Position numbers and translations under genes: made by a program. 27,360 bases of DNA from an uncultured Gammaproteobacteria bacterium. Its GTDB lineage: Bacteria > Pseudomonadota > Gammaproteobacteria > SZUA-140. The notes below the pieces were generated by a model. The model did no database searches and had not been told where the DNA came from. It saw nothing but the letters and a program-made list of their open reading frames with translations. The DNA is taken from positions 1-27,360 of the forward strand of contig CALZMY010000112.1 in assembly GCA_945788675.1 (NCBI GenBank). The letters are read 5' to 3'. Below are positions 17,237 through 24,106 of the stretch, piece by piece; position 1 is the first letter of the stretch, and every line of letters begins with the position of its first letter.

Positions 17237-17617
17237 TCAGGCTACCTGTTGTGGGATACTATTGCGACAGTGGGTAATGTTGTTCTCTTCGTCAAAATAG
17301 ACAAGCGTCGGCTTGAAGTCAGCCAGCTCTTGCTGATTGAGCACGACATATGAACAGATGATAACACGATGACCAGGGGCTGCTTTGTGTGCAGCTGCGC
17401 CATTAACAGAGATGATCTTTGAACCTGCTTCGGCACGGATCGCATAGGTCACAAAGCGCTCACCGTTATCGATGTTATAGATCTGGACCTGCTCATATTC
17501 ACGAATTCCAGCGCGATCCAGCAGGTCACTATCTATTGCACAGGAACCTTCATACTCAAGCTCTGCGTGCGTGACACAGGCCCGATGAAGTTTTGCATTT
17601 AGCATCGTTTGCTGCAT
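17237..17617 (-). CDS. panD: aspartate 1-decarboxylase
   Basis: PanD decarboxylates L-aspartate to beta-alanine, the second half of pantothenate. It is a cytoplasmic pyruvoyl enzyme made as a 126-residue proenzyme that cuts itself at Gly24-Ser25, here in EYEGSCAIDSDLL at exactly the E. coli positions. Other conserved parts are MLNAKLHRACVTHAEL, the NIDNGERFVTYAI segment with Tyr, and NGAAAHKAAPGHRVIICSY. The ATG at 17617 gives the normal length. It lies 96 bases after panC in the panB-panC-panD series, the last intact gene before the AEC remnant. Confidence 0.97.
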   Translation of the reverse strand: MQQTMLNAKLHRACVTHAELEYEGSCAIDSDLLDRAGIREYEQVQIYNIDNGERFVTYAIRAEAGSKIISVNGAAAHKAAPGHRVIICSYVVLNQQELADFKPTLVYFDEENNITHCRNSIPQQVA

Positions 17618-17713
17618 TGTTCTAACTCATCCTCACTAAAACAGATCCACAATTTTTAACACAGACCCCGCAAACGGAGTCAACTCGCATTTTAACATAT
17701 TAATGAGTGCTAA

Positions 17714-18565
17714 CTACCCTGAATTCAAGCAAATATTATCGATCAATCGCGCCTTTCCTAACCACGCAGCGGCAAGAATCACCAGATCTTGAGCATTCCC
17801 CTGCGCTTTAGAAAGGTCATTACGGTTGCGCACACTGAAATATTCGGGCCTGAAACCACCTTTCTGCAATGCCTGCATCGCCAGAGCTTCGATGACAGCC
17901 AAATTTTCATTACCGAGCAACAGCTGTGATTTCGCCTGCACAAGTATCCGGTACAGCAACGACGCCTGCTGACGCTCTTCCGCATTTAAATATCCATTGC
18001 GTGAACTCATTGCCAGGCCATCGCTTTCCCGCTCTGTTTCAATGCCGACAATCTCGACTGGAAAACAGAGCTCATCCACCATGCGCCGAATGATCATCAA
18101 TTGCTGAAAATCCTTCTCACCAAACAACGCCACATCGGGCAATACAATATTAAAAAGTTTTGCGACCACTGTCGTGACACCAATAAAATGGCCCGGACGG
18201 TGTTCGCCACAAAGAATATCCGACAGCCCCGACACGACCACTTTACTGCTCTGTTGGTACCCATCGGGATAGATCACTTCTACCGACGGTAAAAATAGCG
18301 CGTCAACACCGGCCTCAGTCAACTTCGCACAGTCTTGCACCAACGTATTTGGATAGGCGGCAAAATCATCTTTATCATTAAACTGCATCGGATTGACAAA
18401 GATACTCACGACGACACGCTGGCCGTGATCACGCGCCTTTTCGACCAGGCGTAGATGACCACGATGCAGGTTCCCCATCGTCGGCACAAAGACGATACGC
18501 TCAGCCGCCATACGCCAACAATGCAACTGCTGACGAAGTTCACCAATGTGATTAAAGCGCTGCAT
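17714..18565 (-). CDS. panC: pantothenate synthetase
   Basis: PanC joins pantoate and beta-alanine with ATP through a pantoyl-adenylate, in the cytoplasm. The 283-residue protein has the nucleotidyltransferase HxGH-type signature VPTMGNLHRGHLRL (His34, His37), the pantoate pocket VSIFVNPMQFN, FGEKDFQQLMIIRRMV, and the KMSKS-like MSSRNGYL. All catalytic segments look intact and the length is normal. It starts at ATG 18565, 27 bases after the panB stop, and is followed by panD. Joint transcription with panB and the genes upstream is very likely. Confidence 0.97.
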   Translation of the reverse strand: MQRFNHIGELRQQLHCWRMAAERIVFVPTMGNLHRGHLRLVEKARDHGQRVVVSIFVNPMQFNDKDDFAAYPNTLVQDCAKLTEAGVDALFLPSVEVIYPDGYQQSSKVVVSGLSDILCGEHRPGHFIGVTTVVAKLFNIVLPDVALFGEKDFQQLMIIRRMVDELCFPVEIVGIETERESDGLAMSSRNGYLNAEERQQASLLYRILVQAKSQLLLGNENLAVIEALAMQALQKGGFRPEYFSVRNRNDLSKAQGNAQDLVILAAAWLGKARLIDNICLNSG

Positions 18566-18592
18566 TACATCTTCCAGCTGATATGACAGGCT

Positions 18593-19393
18593 TTACGCAA
18601 TGATCTGCTCTGGAGATGGAAACTCACTTGCCTTGACCTGCCGCACATATTCAGTGATCGCGGCCTCGACAGAATCAGCCCCTTCAAGAAAATTTTTTGA
18701 AAAACGCGGTCGTTTACCAGGAGTGATACCCAGCAGGTCATACAATACCAGCACCTGACTATCGCAATCCGCACCGGCACCAATACCGATCACCGGCACC
18801 TTCGATTGTTCACTCACCGCCTTCATCAACGCAGCAGGCACACACTCCAGCAACAGTAACTCAGCGCCAGCCGCCTCCAGTACCTCTGCCTCTTCAAGTA
18901 GACGCTGTGCGGAGGCCTCGTCTCGCCCCTGCACCCGATAGCTGCCCAGTTTATTGATCGACTGCGGCAATAACCCCAGGTGACCACAGACTGGAATGCC
19001 ACGTTCGCTCAGCAGTCGCACCGTATCGACTATCACCGCACCACCTTCAAGCTTCACCACCTGTGCACCCCCCTCTTTCATCAAGCGTGCCGCATTGGCG
19101 AGAGCAAGCTCGGGAGTGGCATCAGACATAAACGGCATATCGACAATCAACAATGTATTAGCGCTACCCCGACGCACACAGCGAGTATGATAGATCGTCT
19201 CATCAATCGTCACCGGCACCGTGGTCGAATGCCCCTGAATCACCATGCCAAGTGAATCACCCACCAGAATAACTTCAACGCCAGAGGCTTCAAGGATCGC
19301 AGCAAAACTCGCATCATAGGCGGTGAGTGTTGCAAACTTCTCGCCACGTTTTTTCATCGCGCGCAAAGTTGAAAGCGTTATAGCTGACGTCAT
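18593..19393 (-). CDS. panB: 3-methyl-2-oxobutanoate hydroxymethyltransferase
   Basis: PanB adds a hydroxymethyl group from 5,10-methylene-tetrahydrofolate to alpha-ketoisovalerate to give ketopantoate, the first committed step of pantothenate synthesis. The 266-residue TIM-barrel protein shows LTAYDASFAAILEASGVEVILVGDSLGM with the metal-binding Asp, MPFMSDATPELALANAARLMKEGGAQVVKLEGG, PVCGHLGLLPQS and the VIGIGAGADCDSQVLVLYDLLG block. Length is normal and ATG 19393 is preceded by a GAGGAAAT stretch. It follows the deoxynucleoside kinase by about 35 bases. Its folate cofactor links it to folK upstream. Confidence 0.97.
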   Translation of the reverse strand: MTSAITLSTLRAMKKRGEKFATLTAYDASFAAILEASGVEVILVGDSLGMVIQGHSTTVPVTIDETIYHTRCVRRGSANTLLIVDMPFMSDATPELALANAARLMKEGGAQVVKLEGGAVIVDTVRLLSERGIPVCGHLGLLPQSINKLGSYRVQGRDEASAQRLLEEAEVLEAAGAELLLLECVPAALMKAVSEQSKVPVIGIGAGADCDSQVLVLYDLLGITPGKRPRFSKNFLEGADSVEAAITEYVRQVKASEFPSPEQIIA

Positions 19394-19428
19394 GAATTTC
19401 CTCGTTTGGCCTTTAAATAAACAGCCCG

Positions 19429-20079
19429 TTAGAACTTCAATGGCAATGGATTAAAATAATGACGGCCACTGGTAATTGTACAGATCCGCTCCAGTAGCGA
19501 TTCATAGTCACCCTCGTTACTCACCGGATCAAACTCTGCCGCATTGACAATCAAGAGTGGTGACGCACTGTAATAATGGAACAAACGCGCATAGGACTCC
19601 ACCACTTTTTTAAGATATTCAGATTGAATCAGGCGTTCCTGCGACAAACCACGCTTGAGAATACGATCCATCAAAACATCGATCGGTGCCTGCAGATAAA
19701 TCACCAGATCAGGACACGGTGCATCAAGCACCATCTGGCTATAGATCTGATCATAGAGACGCAGCTCATCATCATCGAGCGTAATCTGTGCAAAGAGACG
19801 ATCTTTTTCGATCAGGAAATCAGCCACTCGCACCGAACGAAAGATATCTCCCTGACGTAACTCCTCCATCTGTCGCACACGCTGGAACAGAAAAAAGAGC
19901 TGGGTCTGCAACGCCGCAGTTTTGGGGTTTTGGTAAAAGCGCTCAAGGAACGGGTTTTGATCTGCCCCTTCCAGCAACAACTCGGTATTAAAGGTCGAAG
20001 CCAGCTTTTTTGCCAGACTTGTTTTACCCACCCCGATCGGCCCTTCAACAACAATATAATCAGGAGGCGTTATCAACAT
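19429..20079 (-). CDS. deoxynucleoside kinase family protein
   Basis: The product of about 216 residues belongs to the deoxynucleoside kinase (dCK/dGK) family, which phosphorylates deoxynucleosides for nucleotide salvage. The P-loop GPIGVGKTS is at 13-21. The LFFLFQRVRQMEELR helix, SVRVADFLIEKDRLFAQITL and the late DLVIYLQAPIDVLMDRILKRG segment with its LID-type arginines follow. The acceptor nucleoside is not deducible. The open frame reaches 20115, but ATG 20079 is preceded by GAGGAAC and starts right before the first strand. It overlaps the end of folK by 20 bases, a sign of translational coupling. In related genomes this position between folK and panB is common. Confidence 0.85.
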   Translation of the reverse strand: MLITPPDYIVVEGPIGVGKTSLAKKLASTFNTELLLEGADQNPFLERFYQNPKTAALQTQLFFLFQRVRQMEELRQGDIFRSVRVADFLIEKDRLFAQITLDDDELRLYDQIYSQMVLDAPCPDLVIYLQAPIDVLMDRILKRGLSQERLIQSEYLKKVVESYARLFHYYSASPLLIVNAAEFDPVSNEGDYESLLERICTITSGRHYFNPLPLKF

Positions 20080-20635
20080 CCTGTTCCTCAAAGTGACCCT
20101 GGTATGCATTACCACCTATCAGCAATTTCATACCACGCATTGGACAGCGTTCGACCAATCGTTCCAGCGCGCCAAGCAGCGGGATTTCCAGTGCCGGTGC
20201 AAGCTCATACATCGGATAGAGCACAAACTCACGCATCCTCATTCCTGGGTGTGGTACGGTCAACTTCAACGTATCGAGCTGCAGATCACCATACAACAAT
20301 ATATCGAGATCAAGTGTGCGTGGCGACCAGCGCGGCGTTGCCTCACTGCGCACTCGCCCCTGCAACGTCTCTATCGACTGTAGCTGCTCTAACAAGGCAT
20401 ATGGAGAAAGCGTTGTCTGCAGCTGCGCAACCGCATTAACATAGTCAGGCTGCTGCCCATTCTCCTCATTCGCCCTGTCAGCCACGAGTGCTTTACTCAG
20501 ATAAAAAGAAGAACATCGCAGTGAACCATCAACGGACAACTGCCGGAGTGCCGCTAACGCCAACTCAAGCTGTTGCTCAGGCTCATCCAGATTACTACCG
20601 AGGCCGATCCATGCATCAATACGTTGCGCTACCAT
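20060..20635 (-). CDS. folK: 6-hydroxymethyl-7,8-dihydropterin pyrophosphokinase
   Basis: FolK transfers pyrophosphate from ATP to 6-hydroxymethyl-dihydropterin in the cytoplasm, just before dihydropteroate synthase in folate synthesis. The 191-residue protein shows AWIGLGSNLDEPEQQLELAL at the start, a QPDYVNAVAQLQT substrate strand, the ATP-binding RSEATPRWSPRTLDLDILLYGDL and VPHPGMRMREFVLYPMYELAP. It is some 30 residues longer than E. coli FolK because of a C-terminal tail. ATG 20635 begins 27 bases after the pcnB stop. The tail overlaps the deoxynucleoside kinase start. Confidence 0.96.
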   Translation of the reverse strand: MVAQRIDAWIGLGSNLDEPEQQLELALAALRQLSVDGSLRCSSFYLSKALVADRANEENGQQPDYVNAVAQLQTTLSPYALLEQLQSIETLQGRVRSEATPRWSPRTLDLDILLYGDLQLDTLKLTVPHPGMRMREFVLYPMYELAPALEIPLLGALERLVERCPMRGMKLLIGGNAYQGHFEEQDVDNAS

Positions 20636-20662
20636 CTCATCAACTCCACCGATCCACTTGCG

Positions 20663-21976
20663 TTACTTTGACTCGCCTGTCCCACTAGCAGGCGTTTCAT
20701 CTGGCGATTTTTTACGCGAACGACGTCGCGGGCGTTTTTTAGGCGCTGCACGACTGGCCGCCTGCGCCACCACATCGGGATTTTCCACCTGGAATTCTGT
20801 CCACCAGTCGCACAGTTCCTGATGTGATTCACCCGCCTCAGCACGCAGCAATAAAAAGTCATACGCGGCTCGAAAACGGGGATGACCTAACAATCGCAAA
20901 GGCCCTTTGCCAGTCGTGCGCTTAAGACGAGGCTGTAACTGCCATATCTCGCGTGTCTGTAAACTAAAACGCTTTGGAAATACGACACAACGACTCTGCT
21001 CAGATAACACTTCGCCACCCGCTTCACAGATCGACTGCACTTCAGTCATCCCCTCGCGCCGTAACTCTTTTGCACGCCGCTGCATTGGCATCCACATAAA
21101 CACTGCATATAAAAAGGCCGGGGTTACCGGCTTACCGGCTGCAATGCGCGCATCGGTATTCTCCATCGCACGTAAGATCAACGCATGAAACAGACCATGC
21201 TGATCACTCTCCAGCACCTCTGCGGTCTGCGGGAAGAGGTATTGCAGCAGATTATAGTGACAGAGTAATTCATAGGTCTGCACCGCACAGCCCCCCATAA
21301 AGAGCTTCAATACCTCCTCGAAGAGGCGCGCCGCTGCGATATCAGTCAACAGATGGCCCAGATCAAAGATCGGCGCTTCAGCCTCAGGATGAATTCGAAA
21401 ACCGAGCTTCGCCGCAAAACGCACCGCACGCAACATGCGCACCGCATCTTCACGATAACGCACTTCGGGATCGCCGATCAGACGCAACATGCCCGCTTCA
21501 AGGTCTTCAACGCCGCCGGCGTAATCCACCACCGAGAAATCCTTGATATTGTAATAGAGCGCATTAACGGTGAAGTCGCGTCGTACCGCATCATCCTCGA
21601 CCGTGCCGTAGACATTGTCTCGTACGATCCGTCCTTCTTCGGTTATTCCACCTTCTTCCTCGTCACTATGATTTGCACGGAAGGTGGCAACTTCTATAAT
21701 TTCACGGCCAAAGTGAACATGGGCCAGACGAAATCGTCGTCCGATCAGGCGACAGTTGCGAAACACCTCTTTAATCTGCTCCGGATGGGCATCGGTTGCC
21801 ACATCAAAATCTTTTGGCTCACGACCCAGCAACAGGTCACGCACCCCACCACCGACGAGGTAGGCCTCATAGCCGGCGTCCTTTAGGCGGTAAAGCACCT
21901 TTAATGCGTTCTCAGAGATACCAGAGCGCGATAATACGTGCTCAGGCCGAGGAATAATCCTGGATTTAATAACAAT
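20663..21976 (-). CDS. pcnB: poly(A) polymerase I, probably ATT-initiated
   Basis: PcnB adds 3' poly(A) tails that mark RNAs for decay. Head-domain motifs are LVGGGVRDLLLGREPKDFDVATDAHPE, with the two catalytic Asp residues (about 57 and 59 with this start), then IIEVATFRANHSDEEEGG and RRDFTVNALYYNI. The C-terminal tail is strongly basic (KKRPRRRSRKKS), as expected for an RNA-binding end. The first ordinary start codon is GTG at 21898, but it falls inside the conserved ISENALKVLYRLKDAGYEA. The in-frame sequence upstream (IIPRPEHVLSRSG) is family-like, and the open frame back to the TAA at 21989-21991 contains no ATG, GTG or TTG. ATT at 21976 or 21970 is therefore the likely start, as in E. 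coli. The cluster head, it is followed by folK. Confidence 0.9.
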   Translation of the reverse strand: MVIKSRIIPRPEHVLSRSGISENALKVLYRLKDAGYEAYLVGGGVRDLLLGREPKDFDVATDAHPEQIKEVFRNCRLIGRRFRLAHVHFGREIIEVATFRANHSDEEEGGITEEGRIVRDNVYGTVEDDAVRRDFTVNALYYNIKDFSVVDYAGGVEDLEAGMLRLIGDPEVRYREDAVRMLRAVRFAAKLGFRIHPEAEAPIFDLGHLLTDIAAARLFEEVLKLFMGGCAVQTYELLCHYNLLQYLFPQTAEVLESDQHGLFHALILRAMENTDARIAAGKPVTPAFLYAVFMWMPMQRRAKELRREGMTEVQSICEAGGEVLSEQSRCVVFPKRFSLQTREIWQLQPRLKRTTGKGPLRLLGHPRFRAAYDFLLLRAEAGESHQELCDWWTEFQVENPDVVAQAASRAAPKKRPRRRSRKKSPDETPASGTGESK

Positions 21977-22017
21977 GCGTCCTAATCTTTAATTCAAATG
22001 GCGTCCATAATTTCGGC

Positions 22018-22045
22018 TTGTAGATCGCTCAATGGTGCGTATAAT
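22018..22045 (+). promoter_or_regulatory. possible promoter of tRNA-Glu
   Basis: A perfect TATAAT at 22040-22045 follows TTGTAG at 22018-22023 with a 16-base spacer. Transcription would begin about 60 bases before the tRNA. The -35 match is only partial. Confidence 0.45.
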
Positions 22046-22113
22046 ACCGCAAAACTGAGATGTATCTTATTAATTTTATTGAATTCACACCAAATTACTA
22101 CCAGTTTTTTAAT

Positions 22114-22189
22114 GCTCCCTTCGTCTAGTGGCCTAGGACACCGCCCTCTCACGGCGGGAACAGGGGTTCGAGTCCCCTAGGGAGCACCA
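22114..22189 (+). tRNA. tRNA-Glu (anticodon CTC), CCA encoded
   Basis: The 76-base sequence folds into a complete cloverleaf. The seven-base acceptor stem GCTCCCT pairs with AGGGAGC, and the anticodon stem CCGCC/GGCGG holds the loop CTCTCAC with anticodon CTC. The T-loop is GGTTCGAGTCC and the 3' ACCA is encoded. It reads glutamate codon GAG. Only this tRNA lies here; no partner tRNA follows. Confidence 0.96.
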
Positions 22190-22200
22190 TTATAACCAAT

Positions 22201-22221
22201 TGATAAACCAATGGTTTATCA
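22201..22221 (+). terminator. hairpin after tRNA-Glu
   Basis: TGATAAACC and GGTTTATCA form a perfect nine-bp A/T-rich stem with a three-base loop 12 bases after the tRNA. The following TATTCG is a poor U-tract, so it may be a processing or termination structure. Confidence 0.45.
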
Positions 22222-22299
22222 TATTCGACGCGCCAGCCGGGCGCACCTCCTTCTGCTCAAAAGCACTTCTAATATCATAACTCATTGATTAAATAATAG

Positions 22300-22414
22300 T
22301 TATCGGCAAGAGCAAGTCGAACACAGGTTGCAGAAAGTCGCCCCGAGGCCGATAAATGTTATATTGAATATAATGAAATGAATACTGCAACGCACTGGCA
22401 ATAGCAGCGTTGCA
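22300..22414 (+). promoter_or_regulatory. structured 5' region of the secreted-protein gene
   Basis: Two inverted repeats lie ahead of the next gene: TTATCGGC/GCCGATAA (22300-22307 and 22348-22355) and TGCAACGC/GCGTTGCA (22386-22393 and 22407-22414). A TATAAT at 22369-22374 lies between them, without a good -35. If that -10 is used, the second hairpin opens the mRNA leader. Confidence 0.35.
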
Positions 22415-22437
22415 CCCTGAATCAAAGGGGGTTCACT

Positions 22438-23292
22438 ATGTTGACCTACACCAAACACGCCCTGCTTACCCTGCTGTTACTCGCGCCGCTATCGCCACTC
22501 TGCGCACAAAATAAAGATGCCAGGATCAACCCCGAAATTGACCAAAGCATCGACCAGCTAATGCGGGTTAGCGGCCTCAAACATACCATCGACAGCTTTC
22601 CACAGGAGATCAGGGCACAGATCAAGCAACAAAAACTGAGCAACCCCAGGGCAGCCCTCACAGATGAAGAGAGCACACTGCTCTTCTCCCACCTCAACTC
22701 CGACGCCATTTACCGCAATCTCAAACAACACCTCAATAGTCAACTCGATAGTGAAAAGTTAACCGCCCTGCTTGAAATGCACAATGACCCATTGATGAAA
22801 CGAATCGTTGCCGCCGAGATCGCCGCATCATCAGTCGAGACACAAAAAGAGATAGCTACTTTCAGTGCTGAACTGCGCCACAAACCGCCATCAGAACAGC
22901 GCATAAAGATGATCCAGCAACTCGATCGTGTTTCGATGAGCACAGAATCAGTGCTCTATATTGTGGAAATTGTGATGCTCGGCATGAGCGAAATGATGTT
23001 GGGACGCGAAGGCAAAAACAACGATACTAACCGAGCACAAATGCAAGCGGAGATTGCCAGCACCTCTCGTTTGATCGAAGATGAACTGCGCCAGCAAATC
23101 ATCATGTCGATGCACTACATCTATCGTGATTTTTCAGATGCCGAGGTAATGCACTACATTGAGCAACTCAAACGCAATGCAAGCCAGCACTACACCCACG
23201 CGGCGATCGAAGGGATTGGCATCGTAATACTTGACGCCTTTAAACAAGGGATGAACCAACTACTACAGCGACGCAACGCCAGAGCGGCTTAA
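22438..23292 (+). CDS. secreted helical protein, DUF2059-like at best
   Basis: I do not firmly recognise this 284-residue protein. It has a signal peptide (KHALLTLLLLAPLSPLCA, cleavage likely before QN), so it should be periplasmic. The mature part is mostly charged helix. The stretch NSQLDSEKLTALLEMHNDPLMKRIVAAEIA (about 98-127) resembles the DUF2059 pattern, in which a helix ends in a 'short distance, small residues, E' segment. A second, similar ALLEMHND-type arrangement appears as MHYIYRDFSDAEVMHYIEQLKRNASQHY near 220-247. The ATG at 22438 follows AAAGGGGG. It is alone between tRNA-Glu and rlmB, with its 3' end converging on rlmB. No function can be proposed. Confidence 0.6.
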   Translation: MLTYTKHALLTLLLLAPLSPLCAQNKDARINPEIDQSIDQLMRVSGLKHTIDSFPQEIRAQIKQQKLSNPRAALTDEESTLLFSHLNSDAIYRNLKQHLNSQLDSEKLTALLEMHNDPLMKRIVAAEIAASSVETQKEIATFSAELRHKPPSEQRIKMIQQLDRVSMSTESVLYIVEIVMLGMSEMMLGREGKNNDTNRAQMQAEIASTSRLIEDELRQQIIMSMHYIYRDFSDAEVMHYIEQLKRNASQHYTHAAIEGIGIVILDAFKQGMNQLLQRRNARAA

Positions 23293-23307
23293 CAAATCGC
23301 CTGCAAT

Positions 23308-24066
23308 CTATTGCGCCCGCTGACGCACCGCCTCAAACAGACACACCCCGGTCGCTACCGATACATTGAGGCTCGAGACCGAACCCGCCATCGGCACCGA
23401 GATCAACACATCACACTGCTCACGCGTCAGTCGTCTGAGCCCCTGCCCCTCGGCCCCTAGCACAAGCGCCAACGGCCCTTTGAGGTCCGCGTTAAATAGC
23501 GGCGTCTCGCCACGTTCATCCGCCCCCAGTAACCACACCCCTTCATCCTTCAGTTGACGTAATGCGCGTGCAAGATTGGTCACCTGAATCAACGGCACAT
23601 GCTCTGCTGCACCACAGGCTACTTTACTCACCACCGACGTCATTCCGACCGCGCGGTCTTTCGGTACGATCACCGCATGGACACCAGCAGCATCAGCAGT
23701 ACGTAGACAGGCACCCAGATTGTGTGGGTCCTGAACCCCATCCAGCACCAGTAAAAATGGCGGTTCATCCAGTCCGGACAACAACTCTGGAATATTCAGC
23801 GCCATTTGTGGTGCAGTGGCGGCGTTACACTCGGCGACCACCCCCTGGTGACGCTCACCGCCCACCATTGAATCAAGCGTTGCATTCGTAGCGCCCTGCA
23901 ACAACACACCAGCCTTGTCGGCCAGACTTTGTAGCCGTTTGATGCGCTGATTTTTCTGCGCCTCGCGCGCGATCCACAACGTCTGGACACGCGCAGCATC
24001 CTTCTCCACCATAGCCGTGACGGCATGGATGCCAAACAGGTAATCGCTATCGGAAGATTTATTCAT
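23308..24066 (-). CDS. rlmB: 23S rRNA 2'-O-methyltransferase RlmB
   Basis: RlmB methylates the ribose of G2251 in the peptidyl-transferase loop of 23S rRNA, using S-adenosylmethionine. The 252-residue protein has the SpoU/TrmH layout. An N-terminal substrate-binding domain starts with LFGIHAVTAMVEKD, and the SPOUT knot follows with LVLDGVQDPHNLGACLRTADAAGVHAVI, LVLGAEGQGLRRLTREQCD and VPMAGSVSSLNVSVATGVCLFEA. These motifs contain the catalytic Asn and Arg and the knot glycines. ATG 24066 is about 40 bases after rnr, the common rnr-rlmB pairing in gammaproteobacteria, probably one transcript. Confidence 0.96.
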   Translation of the reverse strand: MNKSSDSDYLFGIHAVTAMVEKDAARVQTLWIAREAQKNQRIKRLQSLADKAGVLLQGATNATLDSMVGGERHQGVVAECNAATAPQMALNIPELLSGLDEPPFLLVLDGVQDPHNLGACLRTADAAGVHAVIVPKDRAVGMTSVVSKVACGAAEHVPLIQVTNLARALRQLKDEGVWLLGADERGETPLFNADLKGPLALVLGAEGQGLRRLTREQCDVLISVPMAGSVSSLNVSVATGVCLFEAVRQRAQ

Positions 24067-24106
24067 CGCACCATAAAGATTGAATCAAAAGAACTAGTAT
24101 TAAAAG

